Notes under the pieces: model-generated
The model's database searches: none
The model's input: only the letters and a program-made list of their open reading frames with translations
What the model was told of the DNA's origin: nothing
In this document: positions 53,901 through 63,436 of the stretch, piece by piece
How the letters are laid out: the number at the start of each line of letters is the position of its first letter
Numbering within the stretch: the stretch's first letter is position 1
Program-made: the position numbers and the translations under genes
Origin: Diplonema japonicum
Lineage: Eukaryota > Euglenozoa > Diplonemea > Diplonemida > Diplonemidae
Direction of reading: 5' to 3'
NCBI GenBank assembly: GCA_964019335.1
Contig: OZ025663.1
Coordinates: 151,001-215,000, forward strand
Length of the DNA: 64,000 nt

Positions 53901-55182
53901 CGTCAATGCAAGCCGTGTCCCCGACAACAGCTCGAATCTGATGGTGATGTGCATCGACAACAACACGTTGCCTGTGTCGCATGGCTCTGTCACAGCCAAG
54001 ACTGCCGATGACTGTGCTGCGATAAACGGCGAGTACCACCCCTGGTCGAAGAAGTGCAACATACAATTCTGCACAGCGAAATACGATCCACTCACCTGCT
54101 TCGGTCCATCATGCAGGCTAACCTACGGCTACACACTGCACGGTATAGGACAGTGCTTAACAGTACCGTTGGCGAGGGTGGGTGTCCGGACTTTGGCAGC
54201 GACATGTATTTCACATAGAGGGATGTACTCAAAAGGAATGTGCTGGATGGACGTGTGCGATGTGACCACAGTGCAAGGGCCGTCCGACGCGCTGCTTGTG
54301 AGTGATCCGATGGTGGTACACAAACCAATGTTCCCAGTGCACATCTGCCTCAAGGAGCGACACGCTGTTGGGTGGAGGTGGATCGGCGCGTTCGAGGTAG
54401 AAGAGTCATGCAAGCTGAAAATAGCAAAATATTGCAGATGGATAACATGTGGTGACGAACTGAGGGACCCAGGGCCGTGCATGCTGCTCAGCCCGCCAAG
54501 CTGCACAAACGAAACAGCGTGTGAGATTAACTACGACAAGTCAAGCCAAGACGGAGTGGGGTGGGGGGGCGCGATGCAAGGGAGCTCAAAGTACTTACAA
54601 AAAGTATGCGAAGAGATGGCGTGCAAAAAGGGTTCACACATGATGGTATATTTCGAATCGGGTACCGCTTACCACCACAAGTCGATGGTGATAGGGTACG
54701 GAGGGATGGAGGCCAGGTACATGGAATACGGCCCGCCAGATGCGGGCGATGAAATCTACGCGCTGAGCAACGAGCTGCCTCTGGACCCCACAACAGAGGT
54801 CATGGTTGGTTTTACAGTACATGGCGTGGAGGGGTCTGTTGCGCACTTCGGGTTGGTCTCCAATGAAAGCGGATTTCAAAACACCAGTACAACCCCTCTG
54901 CGCTTCGCCTCCTCCTTTAATGGTACAGTCGACTCTCCTTGTTCCCAGGCTGTCCTCATTGGTGTTCCTTACCGCCTCATTTTCCGCCTTTCACCACCGT
55001 CGCTCCCTGTTTACATTGACGACGGTACCCCCACAACGGTCCCTGTTTGCTACCTGCACAGACCCTCGTCGTTCAGCCCCTTTTTTGACACTGGGTGGCA
55101 CTTTGCTTTCATTCTTAAAATCCCGAACGCTGCTGCGTCCCGTCCCGAGTCCAACATCGCACGTGTGGAGCTCCGTGCCTGA
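50920..55182 (+). CDS. Large mucin-like secreted or surface protein with Ser/Thr repeats
   Basis: I do not recognise this protein of about 1420 residues. The ATG at 50920 is the first in frame, but the frame opens at a splice acceptor (TTCCAG, 50893-50898), so a missing upstream exon with the signal peptide is possible. The N-terminal 35 residues are weakly hydrophobic. Residues about 54-570 are Ser/Thr-rich and contain five tandem 46-residue units (one shortened to 40), each with TFTVPTGTAT and TLPTSTGTAS. They are surely heavily O-glycosylated if secreted. Residues about 575-1420 form a Cys-rich ectodomain with repeated beta-type segments and many N-x-S/T sites. No C-terminal membrane helix or GPI signal is obvious. 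A role as an adhesin or coat protein is likely from architecture only. Confidence 0.75.
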   Translation: MFLHATLCLYMTAVGVTKTMTLTETISLSLPSATITGSLTLPTFTETFTYSASITLPTSTGTASSSLSESATQSLSATWSLSNSITFTVPTGTATDSISITLPTSTGTASSSLTESATQSLSATWSLSNSVTFTVPTGTATDSISITLPTSTGTASSSFSESATWSLSDSITFTVPTGTATGSASMTLPTSTGTASVSLSESATRSLSETRSLSDSITFTVPTGTATGSISMTLPTVTGTASVSLSESATQSLSETQSLSDSITFTVPTGTATGSASMTLPTATGTASVTFTLPTGTASTSFTDSLSASLTLTLPTASATDTITHSLSSTVSLTMPTISITLPTGTMSYSHTASLTSSISGSQSATSTVSSTVSLPTGSATATVTVSLPTGTASMSHSSTATLSESLSASWTSTVSLTLPTASASASETFTETMSTTLTLPTASESFTSSLSQTDTASLTDTESHTSSQTLTLSLPSATESVSASLPTSTATFSLITATSTITGTGTATSTLPTLTSSLTLTVPTLSITYTVPTGTQTQTLTPTLNPTPTHTYSITLTESMSPTMSETETLSPHLADETCLGDNYLPKQAPVGVNFTLVLYCRQGVSGETVFFTKTPGECYVGDSILLGDDGVENVEQAGVDSVGHPVFVVPYINEAGGMQVCLQDLQGNLFAISGLMEVMPSGVKPFVWLERGIGGGGEYKITVEGFNLEGVYLGIAEDKYCRKIVTATSDVATDVVPEQGVGYRLTPDKRYATAVRVLESGRYWSCFRSFADEEWDAHASFYIPEPALHRAVPTPSVVNINMPFELTLLGNALTNVSTASCRVSLVADGIKACTYSGQVADSTQIVDGTVVCRFDVGVTLTGWYYACLGVYNSSAGFEEQGYHDGVEGGATFQVTPGTFVYGATVPYTPESKAWFNVVVSGTVQDGSYVKLLDTYDCSSTNSSTAQNEVELHTWAGVMLFGNPAAPEADHSYGPLLFDAVKGRGNATLTYYLVNASRVPDNSSNLMVMCIDNNTLPVSHGSVTAKTADDCAAINGEYHPWSKKCNIQFCTAKYDPLTCFGPSCRLTYGYTLHGIGQCLTVPLARVGVRTLAATCISHRGMYSKGMCWMDVCDVTTVQGPSDALLVSDPMVVHKPMFPVHICLKERHAVGWRWIGAFEVEESCKLKIAKYCRWITCGDELRDPGPCMLLSPPSCTNETACEINYDKSSQDGVGWGGAMQGSSKYLQKVCEEMACKKGSHMMVYFESGTAYHHKSMVIGYGGMEARYMEYGPPDAGDEIYALSNELPLDPTTEVMVGFTVHGVEGSVAHFGLVSNESGFQNTSTTPLRFASSFNGTVDSPCSQAVLIGVPYRLIFRLSPPSLPVYIDDGTPTTVPVCYLHRPSSFSPFFDTGWHFAFILKIPNAAASRPESNIARVELRA
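51079..51786 (+). repeat. 138-nt tandem repeats in mucin-like gene
   Basis: Units are 51079-51216, 51217-51354, 51355-51474 (120 nt, six codons shorter), 51475-51612, 51613-51750 and a partial unit to about 51786. Units 1 and 2 are nearly identical. Units 4 and 5 pair next best. The reading frame is kept throughout. Confidence 0.9.
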
Positions 55183-55203
55183 AAACGAGGGAGAGAAGGA
55201 GGG

Positions 55204-55244
<41 letters not shown>

Positions 55245-55415
55245 GATCCCCCCTTTCCAGGGGGAGGGAAGGGGATGTTCTTATTTGTTTGTTTCTTCTT
55301 CGTTCAGTTTAATCGACCTTTTTTTGTTTTTCTTTCCCGACAATATTGAATCGTGCAATTGAAAAAAAAAAAAAAAAAAAAAGTTTACGTGCAGGTGGGG
55401 AAGAATAAGGTAAGC
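55183..55415. other. Spacer with long A run and pyrimidine tract
   Basis: It contains A runs of about 40 nt (55203-55242) and about 20 nt (55363-55382), and a T/C stretch (about 55283-55337). ACGTGCAG at 55388-55395 is a possible splice acceptor 20 nt before the next ATG. Confidence 0.5.
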
Positions 55416-56786
55416 ATGGCGATGTCGGCGAACCCGCTAGTGGCCGCGGCTGCGAACACACCGTTCCCTAATCCGAAGCGCACTATGGTGCAGAATAAAT
55501 ACAGCCAGTTGGACACAAAAGGTGTGATCGCTGCCGAGCACAAAATAGAGCTATCGGACCTGATCCAAGAAAGCACCACTGAACTAAAGGCTATATACAG
55601 GTCAAAGTTCCTCTTTGGGGATTATTTGAAGTACATCGATGCGAACTACAGCGGAGACGCAGTGGGGAGCTTTAACGTAACGACACCACCGCCGTTTGAA
55701 CCAGGGTACCTGCCGAAGAAGGAGGAGGACAAGCGGGCACCTACTGAAGGGGACACGACAAAAGACAAGCTCAGGACGGCCGAGGAACTCATCAAAAAAC
55801 TGTACAAACGAAATTCACTTTTAGAAGTTGAAAACAAATACCTCAATTCCGAGCTGACGAGAAGGGAGAAGCCCGACGATGATAAAACCGGCACACGGCA
55901 ACCAGATAACGAACTCGGTCAGATTCCCAGACATCCCTTAATGAACAGGAGGATGTTGCGAAGGTGCAAATCGTGTCCTCCAACGAGATTGATGCTTCGA
56001 ACAGCAGTGGGAGGAGAGCGGAACAAGAAAACAGGAAGAGACCCCACTGCGCAGAAGAAGGCTGACGACAAAGAAGCGTCCGGCACAATCCTTTTAAAAC
56101 AGAAGGTCTTGGCACTCACGGAAGCCCTTGTCACATCACAGCACGAGAACAACAGGTTAGTGAAGGAAAAAACAGAGAAGATCTCGCTTCGCGACGCGTT
56201 GATCAAGAAGTACCTCGTGGAAAGGGACGGCAGCATCGCACAGCTTCACGTGTTGCTGCAGGAAATCGCGGAGAAGGTCAACAACCCCATGAGGCTGACT
56301 CGGGTGAAACAGCCTTCTGCCAATATTAATCCTGTCGTTGCAGGAAACAACATGTTAAAGGAAGTCAGCGACAAGCTTACTGAACAAATCACACAAGCCA
56401 CGTCGTCGCTCCTCCAAGCAGGAAGCCCTGCCAAGGAAGATCTGTTGAATGCCACTTCTAACACCAGCATTGTAAAGCCAGAACTATCCGGCCGTCGACG
56501 GGAGCTGGTCCGCCGTGTCCACGCGCTCATCGAAAACCTACCCGTTTCCAAGAAAAAGGCCCTTCTCCTCCTCCTCCTTGAAGTTAAGCAAGTTAACCGT
56601 GCCCTGGGGGATTCCAACACCACCATTATGTCGACGTACGAAGAACTCAAGGTGAAGCTCAACGATGATCTTATCCAGGAGAAGCTGGAGGCCGCACTCC
56701 TCCGTGACCAGGTCAGGTCTTTGGGAGGGCAGGTAGACGACGATACACCTGCTGCAGTCACCTCGCTTAATGTCAATATTCAATAA
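55416..56786 (+). CDS. Unknown coiled-coil protein
   Basis: This 456-residue protein matches no family I can name. The start chosen is the first ATG (MAMSANP). A second ATG lies two codons later, and the frame upstream encodes only a Lys run. Residues 1-75 contain a conserved-looking helical stretch (LSDLIQESTTELKAIYRSKFLFGDYLKYI). Coiled coil covers about 110-150 (AEELIKKLYKRNSLLEVENKYLNSEL), about 220-290 and about 400-445. A basic segment with CKSC (about 175-195) separates them. It has no signal peptide or membrane segment. Size and coiled-coil layout are common among cilium- and cytoskeleton-associated proteins, which would fit the neighbourhood, but this is inference. Confidence 0.72.
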   Translation: MAMSANPLVAAAANTPFPNPKRTMVQNKYSQLDTKGVIAAEHKIELSDLIQESTTELKAIYRSKFLFGDYLKYIDANYSGDAVGSFNVTTPPPFEPGYLPKKEEDKRAPTEGDTTKDKLRTAEELIKKLYKRNSLLEVENKYLNSELTRREKPDDDKTGTRQPDNELGQIPRHPLMNRRMLRRCKSCPPTRLMLRTAVGGERNKKTGRDPTAQKKADDKEASGTILLKQKVLALTEALVTSQHENNRLVKEKTEKISLRDALIKKYLVERDGSIAQLHVLLQEIAEKVNNPMRLTRVKQPSANINPVVAGNNMLKEVSDKLTEQITQATSSLLQAGSPAKEDLLNATSNTSIVKPELSGRRRELVRRVHALIENLPVSKKKALLLLLLEVKQVNRALGDSNTTIMSTYEELKVKLNDDLIQEKLEAALLRDQVRSLGGQVDDDTPAAVTSLNVNIQ

Positions 56787-56824
56787 ACTGTTATTTATCC
56801 TTTTTTTAAAACTAACTATTCTGG

Positions 56825-56862
56825 TTCTTTTTTTTTTTTTCTTCTTCTCTGTGTTCCCACAG
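56825..56862 (+). promoter_or_regulatory. Probable trans-splice acceptor tract
   Basis: A T run, CTTCTTCTCT, and then TTCCCACAG ending at 56862 precede the next gene by about 100 nt. This is a strong pyrimidine tract plus CAG between two genes on one strand. Confidence 0.5.
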
Positions 56863-56963
56863 GGATAACCCTCCCCCCCTCTTTTTTTTAAGAAAGATAT
56901 TTTTTTCCTGCTGGATGTAGTAGAACCATTGAAAGGTGGAAATTAAAAAAAAAGAATACAAAA

Positions 56964-58463
56964 ATGATGTCGACGACACGTAGCACCGAGACGGTGCTCC
57001 ACAACATGCAGTTCACCCCCCCAGATGACATAGATGGCATCCGGAAGCTGTTGACGTGTGTGATCCACTCAACATCCTTCGTGAAGGTGGCGATAAAAAG
57101 GTATATCTGTTCTGCAAAACGGCTGCAAAGATTTGCAAGAAAGATCGTGCGAAACCGCCAGCACGCCGTGTCTCGAGTTTACGAGGAAACAGTGGCTGAA
57201 GAGGCCCAATGCACAGAGGACGAGATCGCCCGGTTATGGAAGTCAACAAAACCCACAAAAGAGATGAAAATACTGGGCTTGCAACTGATCTTTATAGACG
57301 AACGGAAAAAGTACAGACAATCTTGGATAGAGTGGTCGAGAAATTTGGAGTACGCCAGCAAGCGTTTAGAATGGCAGATGGAAAATATGACGAATGAGCA
57401 AACAAGGTACGATCTGGTGACCCCTTGGAGGAATAAAATTGCTGCGTTAAGGTTAGTGAAACCCATGTTTCACTTCAAGGCACCGTTGGCGAAGCTTGTA
57501 TCGAAGTATCTGGCGCACTCACGGTCCGTTCTTATCGATTCTTTGATGGTTACCGTCAACAAGTTGGGCATACAAACCACAAACCCGTCGATCTTCGCTA
57601 CACTGTTACAACATCATGAAGATTCGTTGAAGGAACCGGTTGCACCCAAACCCACTGAAACGCATGACACCCTGCCTGCAAGCAGGCCGTCGCCACGGAA
57701 CTCGACAGGTTTGCGAGGGTCAATTCAACGTGGGTGTCCACAGCAGGTACCGTTAATCGCAGATAACATGTTGCTATTTGGTTCACCCGATCTGAAAGAG
57801 GATCTGCAAGTTCCCAAAAAAGGCTTTCTCGAGAAACAACGAAAAAAAGCGAAGATTTGCGACAGCAGCACAGCGTACCTAATCGAGAAGCGGCCAAGCG
57901 AATGCGTGCGGCCAGCCACACAACTGAAGCGACGCATCATCATGAGAGCGGGTCACCTCGACTCAAAACTGCGCCGAAAACTGAACAGAAAAGTAAGTTT
58001 CGTAGAACCAACACCACCATCATCAGCACCGGTTGTTAAAAAGCAATCTTTCGTGAGGGAAGGGGTCTCGCTGGCTGAAACACTTTCCGATGTAGAGTTC
58101 ATGGAAGCGGTGGAAGAGGTGGTACGGAGGCAGAAACACTTTCTGAAGACAAGACGACGCCCCAGCGACTCTCTTGATATGGAAGAAGCCATTGCACGTG
58201 AGGCAGAGAGGGAGTCCAACAGACGCACCCTTGAAAAAATACACCAAGAGCAGGAAATCCAAAGCATCACCCTCTCTGACTTGGTTCACCTCAACGCTGC
58301 TCACTTTGCTAAGCAGATCTCAACGTCAAACATGCAGCCCATACCAAGGTTCACACACCCGAAGGTCCCCCGTAGGCCTGCTCCAAAGAGGGAACAACCA
58401 GGGCCTGTCATCAGCGTACCGAATGGCGCCACATATCATTACCATCAGTTCTACGGAAGCTGA
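56964..58463 (+). CDS. Unknown basic protein, possible IQ-like motif
   Basis: This 499-residue protein is not recognised. Its N-terminal 210 residues are helical and rich in Trp and Arg. The segment KRYICSAKRLQRFARKIVRNRQ (about 44-65) resembles an IQ or other calmodulin/centrin-binding helix, though the consensus is not exact. Residues about 220-320 are low in structure and Pro-rich. Residues about 320-440 are Arg/Glu-rich with short coiled coil (EAIAREAERESNRRTLEKIH). The C-terminus is Pro-rich and basic (FTHPKVPRRPAPKREQPG). No signal peptide or membrane helix. Start context is ACAAAAATGATG, and a second ATG follows directly. Confidence 0.7.
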   Translation: MMSTTRSTETVLHNMQFTPPDDIDGIRKLLTCVIHSTSFVKVAIKRYICSAKRLQRFARKIVRNRQHAVSRVYEETVAEEAQCTEDEIARLWKSTKPTKEMKILGLQLIFIDERKKYRQSWIEWSRNLEYASKRLEWQMENMTNEQTRYDLVTPWRNKIAALRLVKPMFHFKAPLAKLVSKYLAHSRSVLIDSLMVTVNKLGIQTTNPSIFATLLQHHEDSLKEPVAPKPTETHDTLPASRPSPRNSTGLRGSIQRGCPQQVPLIADNMLLFGSPDLKEDLQVPKKGFLEKQRKKAKICDSSTAYLIEKRPSECVRPATQLKRRIIMRAGHLDSKLRRKLNRKVSFVEPTPPSSAPVVKKQSFVREGVSLAETLSDVEFMEAVEEVVRRQKHFLKTRRRPSDSLDMEEAIAREAERESNRRTLEKIHQEQEIQSITLSDLVHLNAAHFAKQISTSNMQPIPRFTHPKVPRRPAPKREQPGPVISVPNGATYHYHQFYGS

Positions 58464-58619
58464 AGATGTGTGGGTCAGAAAGGTTTACACCTTTTCTTTT
58501 TCCCTTTTTTTTTTTTCTTTCTTTCTTTTTTTTCTTTTTTTTCTAAAGAGAGTTTGGGGGGAATACGAAGGGAAAAAAAAAAAAAGGAACTATTACAAAG
58601 AAAAGAGGAGGAACCAAAA

Positions 58620-58717
58620 ATGTCTGAGACAAAAGAACCTGAGAAGCCTACTCAGGAGGAGGAAACTTCAAAAAGTGAAGACTCGAATGTGCTGAGCACA
58701 CTGGGTATGAGGAATAC

Positions 58718-58757
<40 letters not shown>

Positions 58758-61700
58758 ACACAGATCACATCCGCCTGAAGGTGTCCACGGTGCAGTCTGA
58801 TGCGTTTGCGGCCCTGGGGGGTGCGATCGCGAGAGATCCTCTTCCCTTTATTGTATGACACAAAATAAAAGGGGAAAAGAAAACAACTTTACTTTATTAT
58901 TCAAGGCTGTCCCGTGGCTGCTGATGATCGCCTTTGCATGGGGTATCTACAACGTGCACATTGAGGTCAACCCGGTGAAGCTTTGGGTGCAGGAGGGCAG
59001 CAGACTTGAGGGTGAGGACGACTTCTACACTTCGATATTCGGGTATATTTATTTATTTTTTTCTTCTACCCACCAACAGTGACCTGACCCGTTCCATCGG
59101 TATCCAGACGGTCCCCAAGGACCACCTTGATGCGCAGTACCAGGACGGCAACATGATGACCACAGCGCACATGGCGGAGAACTACGACATCGATGGTGCC
59201 ATCCTCGACATGCGGCCCAGCAGGAACCCCTTCTTGGAGATCCTTGGTGGGTGTGCTGGGCTCAACCAATCTACTTGTGACGACACCACTAAACCCCTTT
59301 GCGGTTGGGACCTTGAGACCGGTGTTTGCATGTACCAGGACCAGATGGGTATCATGCCCAGCAACCAACAGAAGAGTGCCTACACCTTCAACTACCTTGG
59401 AGTTGACTGGGGATGGAGGGAGCTCTGCGTTGAGGTCAAGGCGCCTGTCGATCCCAAGAACGGTGTCCAGACTAGCCGACTCAGTGCTGCCCGTGCCCCA
59501 TGCTCCAAGCTGCAGACACCGATGGACTGCTTCGCTGAGCACCCCCGCTCTCAGCAGACTGGTGTCCTCGCGCTCCTCGGTTGGGCTCGCAACCACCCTG
59601 TCTCCTACACCGACCAGGCTGCGTACAACGCGACATTGACTGCCCCTTGCGCCGTCTGGCAGGGAACCTACAACTCCAAGGGTTACACCATCGGTGGCCC
59701 TAGGTACGGCACCGACGGGCTCATCAACCACGTGTCTTCGTACAAGATGCTCTACCCTGTCAACACAGCCGATGACTTCGCCGACCATGTATGTCGACCG
59801 CACACCATTACACCACACTACAGTACAACAACTACATCATGAAGCACGAGACGTCTGCGCAGTTCTACAGGCAGTTCGGGTTCCCCGAGACAATCACCGA
59901 GGAGCAGGCCTTCGACATCATTGAGGGTTGGGAATCCGGCTTCGACCAGCTCATGCCCACCGTCAACAACAAGATGCACCTCAGCGAGATCTCGTGGTTG
60001 TCGCAGTGGCACGTTCTCGACATTGTGAAGGACGCGTCCGTCAAGAACCAGACCTACGTCATCATCGGTCTTGTGCTGCTGCTTGTCGTTGTGTGGGGAT
60101 TCTTGTTCAGGTTGGACTTCGTGTCATCGAGGCTGCTGCTTGGTTTGTACGGTGTGATGACCGTCGCCATGGCCATCATCGGGACCCTTGGCTTCACTGC
60201 CCTGTGCGAGGTGGACTTCAACATCCTTACGCTGCAGGTGCTGCCTTACGTGGGTATGGGTCTTGGTATTGATGACATGTTTGTGCTGCTGCACTACTTC
60301 GATGAGGACACTTCGGTGAGCGTGACTCACAGGATGAAGCAGTGCTTCGCACACGCCGGGCCTTCCGTCTGCGCCACGACCACCATCAACGCCTTCGTGT
60401 TCTTCCTGGGTGCGTCGATCCCCGTGAAAGCCGTGATCGACTTCGCCATCCAGTCGGGTGTCAACGTTGTCTTCAACTTCGTCATGGTCCTGTTCGCCTT
60501 CGGTGGTATGCTTGCCATCGACGCCAGGAGGGTGCGCAACGGACGCTACGACGTCGTCCCATGCATGGTGAGGGAGCACGCCGGAGAGCCCAAGAAGACT
60601 CACCTGTCGAAGGTCGCCACTGAGCTCCTCATGAAGCCTGTTGTGACTAAGTTCAGTGGCCAGGCGATCGGTCTTGCCATCACGCTCGGAGTGTTCGGTG
60701 TGGGTGTCTACGGTGCGCACAAGATCACATTGGGGCTGCCGCTCAGGGAGTTCATCGAGAACGACTCGCAGCACAAGACATACCTCGACATCCGCCACGA
60801 CTACTACACAACGCAGATCAACTACATCGTGGGACGTGGCGGCGACTGGCACACAAGGGAGAACCAGATCAAGCTCAACACCGTCATCAACAAAGACCTC
60901 GCTAACAAGGTCAACGCCTTCGGCATCAATGGTACCCTCGACTACGCCGAGCCCACCTTCTTGATCCAGGGTGCCGCATGGACACAGGTCTTCAGGGCCT
61001 ACGCGCTGCAGTACCCCGGTGCTCAGGACCCCAACAACAGCTGCGAGTGCTACCCCGCGTACCTGTCGAACCCCACGGTCCCTCCCTTCCCGTGGTACAG
61101 CCCGCTCTTCTTCAGGAACTTCCCTGTGGACTGCACGATCAACCCTGACATGTACTACGACCTTCTTGCGCTGTTGCTTGGTGAGAAGACCTGCCTTGAG
61201 AACGGGACTGTCCCCGCGATCAACTTCAAGGACCCTAAGTACTTCCCGACGTGCCCCAACGGTGTGGGGTCGCCGCCGCACAACATCCAGCCCATCACCT
61301 GCCAGCAGGTCGAGTCGTCGGTTGCAACCTTCGGCGATATCTTCAAAGCACTTGGAACGTCCGCCTTCGCAAAGGTGTCCTACGGGTACGGGGCCATCGC
61401 GTCCTACGGCGACCAGGTGCAGCTGACGATGGAGGCGCAAAACACAAACCCCAGGATTAGGGGGTGGAACTTGCCGGTGGCGAACTCGCCCATTGAGCAG
61501 GCGGACGTGGAGAACACGTTGAAGGCGATGGCGGAGACGAGAGACCTCTTGGACAAGACAGGGCTGCCGATCTTCGCATGGGGACAGTCATACCTGTACG
61601 CAGAGCAGTACAGGTTCACAAGGGAGAACCTGAGAACCATGTTGATCATTGCAGTGTGCGGATCGTTCATCCTGACTGCTGTTCTGATGGCCTCTGCGTC

Positions 61701-62208
61701 CCTGGCGCTCATCCAGACAATTGTGATCGGGATGTCTGTGACCACCATTGTTGGGTGTGTGAGGATGCTTGACTTGGAACTGAACGGTGTGTCTATGTTG
61801 TCGCTGGCCTTCGGTGTTGGGATCAACGTGGAGCTGTGTGTGCACATCTGCCGTGCTTTCCTTGTTACCCGCCCGACGGACCCCCTCATGAGGCGTGGTG
61901 ACCAGCAGCGGGAGAGGATTATGTACGCGCTCTCTGAGATGTCGATCCCTGTGTTCGATGGTGCCTTCACCTCCTTCATGGCCGTTATCGTTCTTTCTTT
62001 CAACGAGACGCCATTCTTCAAGAAGTACTTCTTCTACCTGTACTCCGTCATGATTGCCGTCTCGCTCTTCTATGCCTTTGTGCCGCTCCCCATTTTGCTG
62101 TGTCTTTTCGGGCCTAGCCCGCTCCCTGCTGCGGCCACTCATGACCTGCCCTCGACTGAGCCTACTCATGAGGAGGACGAGGCATTGGAGAAGAAAGAGG
62201 TTAACTAG
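58620..62208 (+). CDS. NPC1/Patched-like membrane protein with sterol-sensing domain
   Basis: This RND-family protein likely moves sterols or other lipids. Exons are 58620-58704, 58764-58852, 58906-59042, 59080-59788 and 59824-62208 (1134 residues). Introns are 59, 53, 37 and 35 nt. Splicing builds the usual entry: ALGGAIARDPLPFI, AVPWLLMIAFAWGI, then NPVKLWVQEGSRLEGE. The sterol-sensing domain spans about residues 415-570 with GLGIDDMFVLLHYFDE. The second membrane half has SLAFGVGINVELCVHICRAF, the NPC1-like version with Glu. Two large luminal loops hold several Cys. The N-terminal cholesterol-binding domain of true NPC1 is absent, so the protein is nearer to NPC1-like or Patched-related proteins of protists. 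An acidic tail (EEDEALEKKEVN) ends it. Confidence 0.88.
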
Positions 62209-62860
62209 AGGGGGGAGTTTTTTTTTTTTTTTCTTTTTTAAGATGTAGAAATAAAAAAAAAAGTTTTTTCTTTTTTGTGAAAACGAACAAAAAAAAAAAG
62301 AGGAGGGAGAGGAGGGATAGGAAGAAGAAAAAAAAAATTAAGTGAGAAAAAACAGAGGAGATGGCTGCCCTCCTCTAAAGAAAAACAGAGGGAAAAGATA
62401 ATAGGGAAGGGAAAAAAAAAAAGGAAAAAGAAAAGCATCGGCCTAGGTAATCAGAAACCAAACTTTTTTTTTTTTTAATCCTGGAATTTAAAAAAGAAAA
62501 AAAGAGAAAGAAAGAAAGGAAAATTGACAAATATCAGTATAAAAAAAAAAAAGTTGCTCCGTGTACTTGAGAAAATTTTAATTTTAAAAAAAATGAACGA
62601 AAATAATAATTAAAAAAAAAAGTCTTTTTCTTTCTTTCTTTCTTTTTTTTTGTTTTCTCTTTTTTTTTTTTCTGTTTTCTATTTTTATCGGCCAGCTCTA
62701 TTCAAAAAAAAAAAAAAAAAAGTAAGCCCAATCTCCTCTTCACCCCCCCCCCCCCCCCAGTGATCTCTGGCCCCCCTTTTTATTTTTACGAATTGTGTTA
62801 TCAAAGCTCCCATATTTACTTTCTTCCCCTCCTCCTCCTCCTCCTCCCCCTCCCCCTCAC
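62209..62860. other. Non-coding spacer with homopolymers
   Basis: A and T runs and a C run near 62743-62758, then a CTCCTCCTC pyrimidine tract (about 62828-62858) ending in CAC directly before an ATG. No gene seen. Confidence 0.6.
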
Positions 62861-63283
62861 ATGGAGACTGCCGCAAAGGTGGATCGGGAACCTGAAGAAA
62901 CGAATAGTAACAAAAAGGAAGGGAGTACGCGAGAGCCCCTTCTCCCTTTTTTTTTTTTTTTCTTTTTTTTTTTTTTTCTATTTTACCGTACCCCTCCGCG
63001 TGCTTTCTCCTTCCCTGTTCCCCACCCTTCCCCCAGCCCCTCTTCTGGTACTGAGTGTTCTTCTTTTTTCTTTTCTCTTCTACCTGCCTAGAGTTTTTTT
63101 TCCCCTCCCCCTAAGGTGCGCTGACAGCCCTCAAGCCCGAAAGAAGGAATAATGATACCAATGAAGAAGTATTGAGGTTAGTGGCGCAAGTTTCGGGCCG
63201 CTCCACCCCCTCTTTTTTTCTTTTTTTTTTTCTTTGTCATTTTTTTTTTTTTTTTTTTATTGTTTACCCCTTTGTGCCATTGT

Positions 63284-63316
<33 letters not shown>

Positions 63317-63357
63317 TTTTCCCTTTTTTTTACGCAACACCTTTATGAAGAGGGGAG

Positions 63358-63388
<31 letters not shown>

Positions 63389-63436
63389 CATCTCCAGAGA
63401 TCCCATGGTGGTGACGGGGAAGAAAAAAAAAAATAG
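62861..63436 (+). CDS. Possible small spliced gene, three exons, unknown product
   Basis: This is a tentative model. Exon 1 (62861-62924) encodes METAAKVDREPEETNSNKKE. A GT-AG intron (62925-63127) would join it in frame to 63128-63189, encoding LKPERRNNDTNEEVLRLVAQ. A second intron (63190-63397) would lead to a short exon ending at TAG (63434-63436). The peptide is hydrophilic and reads naturally across the first junction, which is the main support. The introns, at about 200 nt, are longer than all others found here, and the third exon is weak. It may instead be the 5' part of a gene that continues beyond the window. Confidence 0.35.
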
